Assembly: GCA_033063855.1 (NCBI GenBank)
Contig: CP093829.1
Location: forward strand, 18,197,537-18,261,536
Length of the DNA stretch: 64,000 bases
DNA from: Smittia aterrima
Taxonomy: Eukaryota; Arthropoda; Insecta; Diptera; Chironomidae
Direction: 5' to 3'
Below the pieces are notes generated by a model. The model saw only the letters and a program-made list of their open reading frames with translations. It did not search any database and was not told where the DNA came from. Below are positions 49,901-63,100 of the stretch, piece after piece. The position numbers and the translations under genes are program-made. The first letter of the stretch is position 1, and every line of letters starts with the position of its first letter.

Positions 49901-52900
49901 AGCTTCGATCATGTGAAGTTTCTTTCGACTGCGGGACCCGTAAAATTGATTAAATTGTGTACAAGACTTGCGTAACGACGCTTGAGGGAAGACATAAATG
50001 TGTGGTGCTTGGAATAGCTCGTTTCGAGGCAAGTTTTAACGAGAAAAGCTTCAATTTGATAACATGAAAATCCATACTCGTAGGGTGACTAGATTGTGAA
50101 AGTTAAAACCTTTTTCTTAGAATTTAAAATATATAGTCACCCTTCATTGCATTCCTACTTACAAGCCATAAAAATTCAAGCGACACATTCAACAAATAGA
50201 GACGACTCACATTCCTTGCGGAGAACATTTTCATTTAGCTCGTTTTCCCCGGCGTCATTCGAAATTCTTTCGCACAATTTTGAGTACACGAAAGAAAATC
50301 TAGAAGAGATTACAGTGAAAGGGCAAACAAAAATTTTTCTTTGCTGCAATCTTTTCATGATTTGCCTCGACCCTCTTCACTCACTTGATGGCAGCCGCTC
50401 GCTTGATTTATACATGAATGGTTTGCTTGTTGTGTGCTTGCTTGCTTTTCAAAGCTTCCACCTCATGCTCAAATTTACATTTTTATGGTTAAAGTGATGG
50501 GAGAAGAATGAAACTTTGCGCACTCAAACGAAGGGAAATCCAATTTTCGTCTTTTGCGAAATTGAAATTTACAACCCGAAAGAAGAAGATGACGATAGAA
50601 AAGGCGAAGCATGTGAGAAACGTTCCATTGATTGCAAAAGTCGAGCACGAAGTTAGAAGAAGAATATTTTGCTTGGCAACTTGACGTTTTTTGTTCCCAA
50701 CAAAACTTTTCCAGTAGTTTCTTATAAGCAGATTTTGTTTATGAAGAAACTCGCTTGTTCATGTTTTTAGGGGGAAACATTAAAAAGAAATTATTTTGTC
50801 TTCAAGTTTGTGACGAGATAAACTTTGCTTGACGTAACTGGATGAGCAGAAGCTTGGCAATTTATTAGAAAGCTTCATATCTGTTAACAAACTATTCATG
50901 ATGCAGTCAGTGATACAAAGAAGCACTTTAGGGTATGAAAAAGCTTTAGCTTGAAAGCTATTCATATAATCAAGGGATCGTTGAGCTCAAAAGCAACAAA
51001 GCGAAAGAAATTTGTTGAATTTTCATAATTCAAGTCCATTAGCTTGTCTCTTTTGTTCAACAAGTTTCCAAACGAATAAATTTATCGAAAGCTCTTTAAA
51101 GTGACATCGAGAGCTCTTTAAAGTGCAAGCAGCTGCAGCAACTGTTGACAAAAGTGACGTTTGATAATCTCATTTAGGCGGAAACAATCAAACAAGAGCG
51201 TTGAATTAAATTACTTTGTTGATTCAATTATAAAAGAAGCTCGACGAAGCTTTTGTAGGCGAGAACAAAACGAATTCGAGGTATTTTCAAATTACAAAGT
51301 TTGATTACTTTTCATTCCAATTTACGAGAATTTAAAGCGAGCATCCAATGTTAAATAAATAAGTTCTCAACGGGGGAAGCTCTTTCCAGAGCTTTCGTTT
51401 GAGAAACGTTAATGAAAGTTTGTTGAGACTTTTCTTTCATCTCTGAGGACTTCTCTTGCCAACTCGAAACAGGAAGCTTCGATCAGCACTGAGTCAGCAT
51501 TTCTTCTCAGAAAATGATTCGACAATTTCGATGCTCCGCTCCCTCCATTCGAAGAGCTTCCACAAATAGCTCGAAGGCTTAAGTCATTGCGAGCGTATGC
51601 TGTTCATTGATTCTTTTACGACGAGAGAAAAACACGAGTCGGAAAAATTTCTTTTTCTCTCCTCAAGCTTTTGTTTGTTCGGAGTCATGAATTCATTAAA
51701 ATTAATCGTTGGATTTATCTGCGCCATGTGGAACATAGGACGACGTTGAGGATGATGTTTCTTCGTTGTTCTGTAAACAGGAGATTGTATGTCGCTCGAG
51801 AGTCGGTTGTAATTAACTTCTGTTATTAGAAGACGATCTGAGAAGGAAGCGGAAAGCTTCTTAAAATTTTCTTGTTGATTTGATTAAATTTCGAAATTCT
51901 TTCTTTTTCATTCTTCTTTCAAGTGCTGATGAGAAAAAAGTTTCTAATGATGACGAATTCTTGTTAGCTTCGTTATTCTATCCTCGTTTGCCTTAGATCT
52001 CATTAATTAGCATTTTGCGAATAAATTTTCATTAATTAAAACTGAAAAAGGGAAAAATGTTATTTCATGCGGCGGAGTCAGGGACGGGAAACAATTTCGT
52101 TGGAGATTTATGATAGCAACGGAAGAGAGGGTGTTCCACTCGTCACAATGACTTCTTTTTATCGAATTGCAAATTCGTTGACTTGATAGATTTCTTTCGT
52201 GACACAAATCAAAGAGAAACAAAGCGAGAATTTTTCTACAATGAAAAGCAGAAAGTAAAAGTCATTCAAATGGACGGAAGGGAATGTAATCAGAATTCTC
52301 GTCGACATGTTAAATTGTCCCATTAATCACTGGGATGTCAGAATGTCTCGTAAACTTGTGAACTGTCTCATGATCGTGTCTCCAACAGAAATACTTGTGA
52401 ACAAAACTTAAAATTCATAATGAAAAGAGCTTACCGCACTTGTTCCTGTCATACAAATACTTCCTCGGTCACGTTGCAGTAACAAAGCAAAACTCGTTCA
52501 CTTCAGAAACTCTCAAATTACGTCAAAACTCACCCCCAAAAGTGAACTCTCTTCCGACATTTTATAATTAAAACAAAACAAAGATTCGAGCGGAGAACAT
52601 TGTCGTCAGCGATTTTCTGTTCCAACAATCTCGAAAAACATTTGCGGCGAAAGCTGAATTTTGGAAGTCATTAAGAAACATTGTAAAATCCTGTGGTAAA
52701 CTCAAAACGATGCGAGTTCGAGGTTAAACTTTGTGGGCAATATTTCAATTACAGCGAATGCACAAATTAAAATTATTTAAACGCGAGTTTATCATTTTCA
52801 CGGTAGAAATTCATTTTAATTAAAATCAAGTTAGTAAAAGCAGAAACATCATCAAAATAAGAGAAAGTTTTTTTAATCCACTTAGAATTTTCCGGAAAAG

Positions 52901-54199
52901 TTTTAAACCTTTTTTCCGCACAATTAAATCCTCCGTGGGGTTGAAGTGTTTGATACGTAACTTCGAACTTGGAATCGTGGAATGAATCTTGAGAAACGAG
53001 AAACCTTCGGAGCCTAGAAGCCACTTAATGATTCAAAGGATGCAGAAGACGAATAATCTCCGGAAACAAAGTCTTTGTTCTCGTTCACCTTTCTTTCAAG
53101 GGAGGTAATTTGAAATCGATGAAATTGGGTCTAAAAATGAATTGAAGCATGGCGATTGAAGATCTTCGATGTAGCAAGGGAAATATTCGAAGTACAAAGA
53201 AACGGAAGAGAAAGAAATAGAATCGTTGTCGTTGTTCTCCGGTCGACGACAACGTGACGAAGCGCAAAAGGTTTCAGATTTAATTCTCATTCAGATTTGC
53301 TCGTTGAGACGATTCGACGCAAGAGACTCGTTGAGAATTGAAACATTTAAAACTTTTTTACACGACGAATTCAAATCACGCGAACACAACGAGACGTGTA
53401 AGCTTCAACAATTGCTGGAAGGGAAATTGCAGTTCGCACGAGCTGAGACCCATTTGCGACCTTTCTTAATTGAGTATCTGAGGGAAATCGAGTCAACTTT
53501 TTCTTTCCATTCAAACACATTAAAAGGTTTTCCTTCGATCACAAAAGGCTTGTTTGTTGGTTGGTTGGGGGAATGAAATATCTGCGGCTTTAAGAATATT
53601 TATTGGATTCGTCTTCCTGTTTTATTGTTGAAGATATTTCCAAGATAAATCTCTTCAGCTTCGCTTCGTCGCATCGAAATCATTCAATGTAATCTTAGAT
53701 CATGAGCTTCATTGCATGAAAATAAAGTCGAGAAGTCTCTCATGGCTTTAAGCTCGTCAAGAAACTTTTGAAAGCTCCCATGATAATTCAACACATCGCC
53801 CTCAATTCCCTTTGCCATGAATTGTTTCATTACTTTGTCGGCTCACCTGGAAAGGAAGAGAAATTAGAAGTCGTTGATCATACAAAAGCTCGAAATTGAT
53901 TTATATTGAAAGGGAAAGTTTGTTTCGTCGTCACAGCAACTTCATCGACACGGCACTAATTGTCACGATTAATTAAAAGACCGTTATGCTTCCGATGAGG
54001 TATTCATCGAATATAAAAAGCATTCACCACAATTGCTTCGTTCGTAAAAGTTCACAAAGCATTAACTTATCGTCTTTTCCTTTCTATTTTTAGGATGCGC
54101 GAGTTTATAGAAGAGAATGAGAAAAACGACCCGCTGATCCACGCCGTCGATAAGAAAAACAACCCTTGGGCTGAAAAAAGCAAATGCATAATCATGTAA
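46916..54199 (+). CDS. Ggamma30A: G-protein gamma subunit, Ggamma30A type
   Basis: Three coding exons (46916-46926, 47071-47172, 54094-54199) join in frame to 72 residues, the usual size for a G gamma. The protein starts MDPSILANMDREALKKQIEN, has the helical GGL domain with KYQATMERWPLSKSIA, then EENEKNDPLIHAVDKKNNPW, and ends in the CAAX box CIIM. This closely resembles Drosophila Ggamma30A (the eye-enriched gamma), which pairs with the visual G beta in phototransduction. A terminal Met predicts farnesylation, not geranylgeranylation. The first coding exon supplies only 11 nt, with its ATG immediately after the acceptor CTTTCAG. The second intron is 6.9 kb. An alternative start at Met9 (47084) would lose only MDPSILAN. 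Confidence 0.95.
50082..50143. repeat. 62-bp inverted-repeat element
   Basis: AGGGTGACTA (50082-50091) and TAGTCACCCT (50134-50143) are perfect complements around an A/T-rich centre. The same AGGGTGACTAG string occurs singly at about 9025. This could be a tiny MITE remnant. Confidence 0.55.
51090..51125. repeat. 14-bp direct repeat pair
   Basis: AGCTCTTTAAAGTG occurs at 51090-51103 and again at 51112-51125, spaced by 22 bp (about two helical turns). Each contains the palindrome CTTTAAAG. Confidence 0.6.
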
Positions 54200-57100
54200 A
54201 TTAACCCGTTTTGGCTTTTTAGCGTTAACGTCTTTGTTTACTTAGAAAACAAGCCATAAATTATGATGGACTCGCTCATTAATTTCAATTACTTTTATTC
54301 GTTAATTGTTTGTTCGACTTGATTAACGTGAGATGATTCAGTTTATGTAGCCGCTTCGACCTGAGGGCAATAGATGCTTTCAGCAAGAAGCTTCATAATT
54401 TGTGATAGGGAAAATATTGTTTCAATGCATGAGAGGAGTTTGCGAATGATGATCCAATAGAAAGCTCTTAAAGGTTTTCTGTTTGAATAAGAAGTTAACT
54501 TAAACAAAGAAGAACTGATATCTTTCTTGGAAAACTTTTCTTCGATCATCATTCTCGAACAAAGTTTGTTTTATTAAAATTTGAATTTGATCTTATCAGA
54601 TTTTGCATGTTGAATATTTTATTACCGAGACTTGTTAAAGCTCTTCCAATTGCTTAAATGATTGTTCAGAAAAGTCTCAAGCTTTTGAGGGAGCTTTACA
54701 ACTCCGATGTTTAATCTCAATAAATTTAATTTTCTTTCTACTTCTTACTTTCTCTCTTGGCATGATTTTGGCGTGAATAATTGATCAATTAGCAGAGTTT
54801 AAATTCTTTGTGAAAAAAGTTTTCTGTTTGTCGCAGCTTCAACTCACGAAGCTCTTTGGTGTAATCAAATTCCACGAAACATTCCATAAAACAAAACTTT
54901 TCTCTCTCCTTCTTCTTCTCTCCTTTACAGTTAAATAACCTTTTTAATTTTAATTGCCAAAGCATTTTGTAAGAGTTTTTATCGTTTCTGGATTAAATTG
55001 AATCGCGAGTGGCGACGTAATGTGACGACGAAGTTTCAATTTACGTTTAACAACAGATCGTTAGTAGGGAGATTTTTCAACAGACGCAAGTTTAACTAAT
55101 TACCAAAACAAAGAAGATAAAAAGGAAAAATGTTTCATTAATCTAAGGCAACAAGGTTTCGTTTTAAATATTATTCTGTAAGCTCTCATAAATTTACAAG
55201 ACAACAAACAAATGGAAGCCGAAAAGGTGTTTTTTTGAGGAGTCAACAACATAAGAATTGCATTGACAATTTCATCAACTTTAGTGGATAAACGAAGAAC
55301 CCGTTTTGCCCTCGCAGTCGTCCGGCACCTTCACTGACAACTCTCGCAATGCAACCTGAAAGCCGCCTCCTAAACTCTTCAACGCTCCAACTAACCCGAA
55401 CATCGTCTCTCGTCTTCTTCTTTGATGACTATGAGTTTTGATATAAACGCCGTAGAGTTACGAATTTTCTTGTAGTTTGAATTAATCTTAAATGAGAATC
55501 CAACATGAAATGTTTAAAAAGAATTAATGATGAAAAAAGAATTGATTTTTCCGCTTTTAAACTAAAAACAAATCATCATTGGAGATATTAACGACATTAT
55601 GAAATAAATTATCCAATTTAAATCCAATGACATGATCAAAAATCGTTCACTTATAAATAAATAAGTTAAGTAGCAGATGTCAAACTTGTGCAAGCAGTTT
55701 TTATATCAGCGAAAATTAAGAAATTCCGTTTCCATTCAAAATTCAGCTTCAAACTCAATGGACCACGACAACATCTTAAAGCTAAACAAGACAAGCCACG
55801 CATTTCTCTTCAGAATGATTTTGGATGTGAGCTTTTTTTCTATTTACAGATCTTATATCCATCACATGCTCGTTTCATTGAAATACAATTGCAAAACGTT
55901 ATAACCATCAATTTGATTAATTGAAGACATAAAATAAATGAAATAAATTGGGAAAGAAAACATTTAAATGAGTTTGATTTCTTGAGTTATAAATTTAGAT
56001 TTCAGAATTCTTTTTCCATCCAAAATATTTATTTCCCTTAGAGGGTGTCGGATTTACTTTAGAGCTTTAAGAAGACTTGAAAAGCTGTTTGTTGCCTAGG
56101 AAAGGAATTTTAGATATTTAAAGATAATATTACACACTTTAGTTAAATGATAATGAACTGTAAACTGAGACGATCTCTTGTCAAGACAGTTTCAATCACT
56201 TCAAAGTATGTTGAACGAAGAAATAACGATTCAGAGTATTAATCGGGTGAAGTTTTGTGATAGAAAAATTGGCGACTGTTAATTTCAAATCAAAGGAGCT
56301 TTTCAAAGTTCTAAAAACATCTAGCGACGAACACCATCTAGTGGGTCCTAGCGGCATTAAAAAACTCATTCCCAAACTTTAAATTGAACGTTAAAACAAA
56401 ACAAAAAAACTTCTGTTGTACTGCTTTTGATCCCATTGAACGGTTTTTAATTATAGCAAAACTTTATAGCAAACTTTTGTCGGTTGCATCGATTTATTTT
56501 TTATTTGTTTTGCAAATGTTTGACTAACTAGAAGTGGAAATACGCAAAACTTTTTTGATCGTTAAATATTTAACTTTCTGTCTTCGACAGTTTCCCATTT
56601 TCCGGCGTTTCCTTTAATTAAAAATGGAAATATTTGGATTGGATTTTATTGGAGAGTCAATACCTGGTTGGGCAGCTCCAGTTCTCGATTTGTGCCTTTT
56701 TCGCGGCGACTAATGAAAGTTCTTCCGTGACATTGCTCTCTTGATGATTTTCCTTGTTTTCCCTAAAGAAAAATCTTCAAACTCTTGAAAGAACAAAAGA
56801 TTTTTTTAGAAAGCAATTAAAGTCTAAAAGCCTAATTGTCACTGTTCATTAAGTCGTTTGTCACTTTGTTGCGAGAAGCTGCGAGCTTGTTGAGTTTAAT
56901 TTCTTTGACGACATTCTTGAACTTGAAAAACATTATTCAACAATGCTTTGAATGAAATGATATCATGACATGAATTCTTCAAACGAAAGCTATGAATATG
57001 ATCTCGATATCTCTTGTTGCGTTTGTCAATTTTCTTTCATGATAACGTTTTGCCACTACCGCCCTCGTATCGAATAAAGAAATTGCTTTTCTGCCTTCCT

Positions 57101-60100
57101 CGGACTCGAGCACATCTTTGAACCGTTCGAGTATTTATTTATGAAATAAATGCGAAATGATAACAGCGGCTGAAATGAAGAAAGGGAGAGCGAGGCATGG
57201 TAAGGCGAAGAGGAATATATAAAAATAAATTTTCTATGTGACTTGAATATGAATTAAGTTCTCTTTATGCTGATGTCCTTCTTGCAAGCAGAGAAAAAAA
57301 AGGAAAAGAATTGTGAGAATTGCGAGGAGGAAAAAAGTTTTCTCTTTGTAGTAGAGGAAAATTCTTCATCGCAGCGTAAAATCTTCTTCCTCTTCTTTGA
57401 TTCTCTAAATTAGAATTCTTCCACAGAATTTTCTTTTTTGATCGATGCAATGAATAAATTTACTTTCGATGTAAGAAACTCGACGCTTCGCTTGATCCAT
57501 TTCCATCATCTTCTTGTTTAATTTCGCAAAGTTTGAGAATATTTTCAAGAAGATTAAAGAATTCTTCTTTGTCGATCGAGAAACTTTCACCCGTTTCCTC
57601 GTTTATGACATCCAGCTGATTGCAAATGCGAAGCGCATCGAGCAATCAAGAAACTTTTGTCGTTTTCCTGTCGTGAGTCTGAAAAGAAAGGAAAAGCGTG
57701 GAAAAACCCAGAGATGAATCTTCCATGACGAGTTTCAGTCAAAGAAGTGAAAAAGTTTAGCACGGAGGGAGAGGGAGACAAGAATGAGACAAATTGGAAC
57801 TGATCGAAAAGGAAATTCCGGGAAAGTCTTCGAGTAGAAAAAGTTTTTCATCGAAACCTCAAAAAAACGAATGAGATTTAAATATTTTTCATGAAAATGA
57901 CTGAAGCTTATTAAAACTTTAATATCCTAAAGAAGACGATTCAGTTACAAACAGATCAAATGACAATGAGATTTTAATGAAAGCCTTTAATTTCCTCTCA
58001 GATTTCTTTGTCGACAATCACAAAACCCTTTGCATCGCGATACGGAAACGTATCATAAACCGTAGCGTTTACTTCATCATCATCATCCCCAAACCTTTCG
58101 TGAACCTTTTCTTCATAAACTCTGCCGGATTGTTTCCCGTTCCTTATCAGAAGATGAAGAAATCATAATAAAATAAAATTTTACTCCAGTTTTTATGTCA
58201 AAAGTGATCCAAAGGTAAAAGTCGTCTGAGAGGAGGAGAAACTTTTTGTGACCTTTTCCTTCGAAGAATTCCGAAAGTTTCGAGACATTTGCCCATCTCG
58301 ACCTTTGCTTTCTTTGTTTGGGGAGAAACTTCGAGTGATTAAACATTGACGAGCAATTGAAAACAATTTGACTCTGGAAAAATATTTTTCCTAAAAGATT
58401 AGAGTCCGACATTTCGATTTATTTTTTTCCGATGGATTTTCTTCTGCGAATTTATGGTCGAGATTATTGAATTTGGATTTTTCTTTGGATCTACGGGAGA
58501 GAGGTTGTGGAAAATTGAATAATGTTGAATTTACAAAAAAAAAATCTTATTTTATTGCTCTCGGACGACGAGTAAAGGTTTTGGCAAACTGAGAAAGAAG
58601 TTTTAAGGAAATTATTTTTCTTTTAAATTCAGTTACGAGACTCACGAACTCTTCCTTCGCCTGAACTGCAAAACAAACAGAAGAAGGGTTGATTTATATC
58701 GAATAAAACGCACATTAAAGTCGGAAGCAAGTCAAGAATCCTCTCGAGGGAAGATCCAAAGCATCAGCCGCCAGAATTATTTATAGCCAAGTGAGTTCCT
58801 TACACGTGTTTTTCGAAAATGATAACACCCACGAAGAGTCGCAGTAATGCTGATGTCAACGAAATGGAAATTTTGTTGTTTTATTGAAAATGCAAAGTTA
58901 AGCTAAAGATAGAGAAGAAGTTAACAAGCATTTTCCCTCAACAAGTGAAGCGCTTAGGGAAAGTCGTTAAATCAAAATTATTTTTCCATCAATCATCCAA
59001 CCCGTGAACGAGAATAAATTATCTTCGTCGAGAAGGTTTTCTCGGGAAAAGCTTTTGCCCGAGTGAGCTTCAAGGTTGCGACGATGAGAGTTGCGCGCCA
59101 AAAACCGAAGCTCGCCGTAATTTTCTATTTTACTCACTTCAACGGGGAAAGAGTGCTGTCGGAAGATTAAAACAACAGCGAGGCTTTCGTCGACTGTTAC
59201 TGACAGCCTCTCGAATTGTTTGTCAAAACAATGTTGATGACCCTCAAATTATTTCAACGAAATTGATCGCAACTTATTGATTAATGAGCTCGCTTTTAGC
59301 CTCAAATTATGTTTCCCTGAGAGCCGAGCCGAGCGGGAACGTGTGTTTGCCTCTTTCTACGAATAATTTTTTTTTTCAGGAATGTTCTGTTGTTTTCCTT
59401 TATTTTCTCCATTCTCATTCGTTACTCTGCGGTCTCATTGTGCGAAAACAAAAAATCATGCACGAGTTCATTAAACCTTCAGAATAAGACGCTCTGGAGT
59501 GAGAGAGAACGGGGGAAAGGAAGAACAAAAACATTAATTTACAAACAAACGCTCTACAACAACAGCGGGCGAGCGAATGAGGAATTTTTGCGCGCCAAAC
59601 ACTTTGCAAGTTTCGTTTTGAATGAAGCAACGACGATTCTTTAGAATATTTTTTGTTATCAATAACGAAACCAATTCAGTTCTCGTCATGTAAAGATTTT
59701 TTCGTTACACGATTTTTCATTCACTCCTCGGTAAACGAGTGAGGAGGGGGACTCATGTCAAAGGCCAAACAAGAGTTCTCCCGGTGATGGAATGGAAGTG
59801 AATGAAACTTGTTGTTCGGCTTAATGCTGCCATCAATTAACTTAACTCAAGAAAGATGTTGTTATTAACATAACTGACATATATCTTGACTTGCTTTCAT
59901 TTCTTTTCTCATCGTATATTTCTCTCTTTTCGGTTCTTTCTGGTAAGCGCTTGAACTGTCACGTACGGCTAATACACAAATTGGAGGCTTTTCGTTCGAC
60001 TCTCTCCATCATCTCCTTTCTGCGGGCGTGAATAAAAATATAATTCTGGGCCGTAAGAAGCTTTACGTCGCCCAGCTCACATATGTGTCCATTATTTCAT

Positions 60101-63100
60101 CGTAAAAGAATGCTTCACACGAAAGGAGCGAGAAATGAGTCTTTTGAGCTGTGTGAAGTTTACGACCAACGCTTACCAAACAAAGTTGCAGTTTTATTGC
60201 TCAAGCTCATTGGCTTCGAATGTGACCGCTTCTTTCTTGCAAATTTATGAAGTCTCGCGATTCAATATCTTTCCTTCTTTACTATCTTTGAGTCTTAACA
60301 CAAACTGAGGAGAGATGACTAGTCATTTGCTCACAAAGCATTGAGCCTTATTTACTCTCTCTCCCACGTCGTCATCTCTCCCCAGCAATGTTCACTTCGC
60401 AGTTAGACGACTAAGCCATTAATCCATAACAGCGTCTTCAACTTCTATTCAGCTTCGCCATAACAATGACAATACACGAGATTTTATTGCTGGGCCAAAG
60501 GAGAAACAAACAACTTATGGTCGGCAATTATTAAAATGGCTTTATTGCGTGGCCAGTGGGCGGGCGCTATCGTCTCATTCTCATAATTTGTCAATAAAAG
60601 TCATTCAATTCATCCAAAGAATTCAGCAATTCATCAAACGTGTTTTGACTTCAATTACGCGAATAAGCTGAAGGGGAGGGCTAAGAAGATTTGATCGTCG
60701 TTGTTACATAATTTATGAAGTCGATTTGGGCCGGAGGAGAAACTTTTCTCTCCTCCACATAAAACAGAAAGTCATAAAAAGAAAACATAAATTTCTGGAT
60801 TTTCGGATAAAGTAACCGAACTTATTTAGATGAATTACTTACGAAGCTTCTCCTCTTCTGACTTTGTTGTGATATCTGCGTGGAAATATTTTTCAATGAA
60901 ACATAAATCAAACATCTTCCAAATGTCGCGCATTCAATGTTTTCTGCTCAATGTTTTACAAAGATTCTCAAAACGTTTCTCTTCCACAAAATGTTTCTCT
61001 AAGCAAAATGTGATTTCGGAATGTCGTGAAATTTTTGAAAGATGATTATTAGAAATCAGCATACGTAAGAAATCGTTGCGCATATATCGTGGAGCGAGAC
61101 GGCGGGGATGTGCGGTGAATTAATCTTCAAGGAGTGAGCAGGTGCTTGATTAAATTCTCCCTTCTCTTTTAGCTTGCTTATCATAACTCAACTCGACTTC
61201 GAGCAAAACGAAGACTTTTTTCTTTTTGGGTTTTTCGCGATGCCTTCGAGAAGAAGGAAACGAGCGAGCTTGTTTATTTCGACTGTTTGGCCTTGAATTC
61301 GCACATTGATTCTAAACACAGAACGTTGCCTTCGCTGACGCTGTTTTCGTGCGTTCTTCTATAATTTCACAACATTTTTCAACGTTGCCGCCAGCCACGA
61401 GGCGCAGAAAACAAAACGAAAGGTTTCTCGGAAATTTTCTGGAGGAAATTTATTTATTTCAATATTTCTTGGCGCGTTTATTTTGTTTTGTTTATTGACC
61501 TTGAACGATTCCAGTCAAGTCTAATGTTCTAAGCAACCCGAAAAAAAATAATAAAAAATGAGTCTTCTTTGGTTGAATGAACTTTTAAGGCCAACACCGG
61601 CGTCGAAACATCAACGAAGACCATCACACATTCGACATCACTAGAAGCAGCGCGTGTACGCAGTTAAACTAAAAACAACTTTACGAATATTTTATTTATT
61701 CTTCGCAATGGATAACGTAAATTGATTTGTTAAATTCTTTTCTCACTCTCATTCTCTTGTTAAAATATTTCAACATCTTTTCGGTAATCGATCTAAGTAT
61801 TCTTCATTCTCTTTCAACCACACGATGGACGAAAAAAAAAACTCAACCACGCGCATTTTATGTTTTTCAACTTTGCTTTCGATCCCCAACCGGAAGTCAG
61901 TTCAATGCACGCTCGTTCGGCTTTCAAAGCGCGTCTCTGACATTTCGCGCTCATAATTGCAATTTGCACTGCTTCGAGCGATAAAATTCTCATAAACGAT
62001 TTATTGTTTAAACAATATCATTATCAAGCTTATTAAATCTGCAACTGAGAGATGCGTCAGTGAGAGTGGAATTTCGTAATTTAATTTAATGAAAAATGCA
62101 ATCACAATAAAAATATGAGAATGAATTTAATTATAATTAACATGCTCGTAAGTTTAATTTGCTTAATTAATGTTTACAATGATTCGAGTGTCATGAGATG
62201 ATTCATCAGAAACTTGTTTACGTCTTTGCGATGAGTTGATTCGTCATTTGTTTGTAAATGCTTCAACTAAGAAGATCTCTCATTGCTAGTATTTCTTTAA
62301 TGAGTTTGTCATTCTCATGGATCCACACCATTAATTATGCTCTCTCTCTCTACTCCGCTAATTACCGTCTACCAACTTTCCGAAAAGGATTCCCTCGAGG
62401 TAAGGTGAGACTTCCTAGGACACTAAGTGCTCAGGTAAACATTTCCAACGATTCGTTCGGAAAATCAACAAGAATCTCGTTAACGATAATTCGCCATTTG
62501 AGTAATTTTCCTGACGTTGATACAAAAATTGCAGTTAACTTAACTCGTCAAACAGAAAATGTCAACCGTGAATAAATCAGACGATGGCGGTTCGGCGAAG
62601 GAACGTAAAAATTTTCCCTTAGGAGATGAAAGGTTGAATGAAGACGAAGAATTCGTCGCTAGACGTGAAAGAAATCAAGTGAAAAATTCTCAACTTGGAG
62701 TGGTGCACATTTCAGAAGAGAGACAGTCAACAAATGTAGGCGAGGACGGAAGGTGGTTTCATTATTGATTCAGTTCAAGACACTTTTGGATAAACAAAAA
62801 CTCAACAATGAAAGCACATTTTATTAAATTTCGTTATTTGCGAGATTGTCGCTTTGCAAATATAAATAATTTCACTAAATTTATTTTGTATGCGGAGCAG
62901 TGCAATGTCTGCATTTTGACGAACGATCCACTGAAAGCTTCTTGACACATCGCGGGAATGAAAGAGGAAGAGACTTTCGAGATTTCCGCTACCGTAAGTT
63001 GAATTGCTTTTCAATGTTTTTTCATGAATAGTTTGAAAGTTTTCATGAAATTCAAGTCGAAAAGTTCGTAATGAACTCATTTCCAATGAAATTTCAAAAT

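Larger units (their letters stand above)
47173..54093 (+). other. Large second intron of the Ggamma30A-type gene
   Basis: No nested gene was recognised in 6.9 kb. Notable items are the inverted repeat at 50082-50143 and a pair of 14-bp direct repeats at 51090-51125. The length suggests it holds regulatory elements. Confidence 0.6.

Noticed and set aside
58630..58789. Leader-like sequence ending in CCAA followed by GTGAGT
   Set aside because: A single donor with no downstream coding exon in the window; it cannot be tied to a gene.
62559..62768. Hydrophilic 69-codon ATG frame after an acceptor-like TTGCAG
   Set aside because: The composition is plausible for a protein, but there is no match to a family, no clear donor and no neighbouring exon. 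It remains possible but unsupported.
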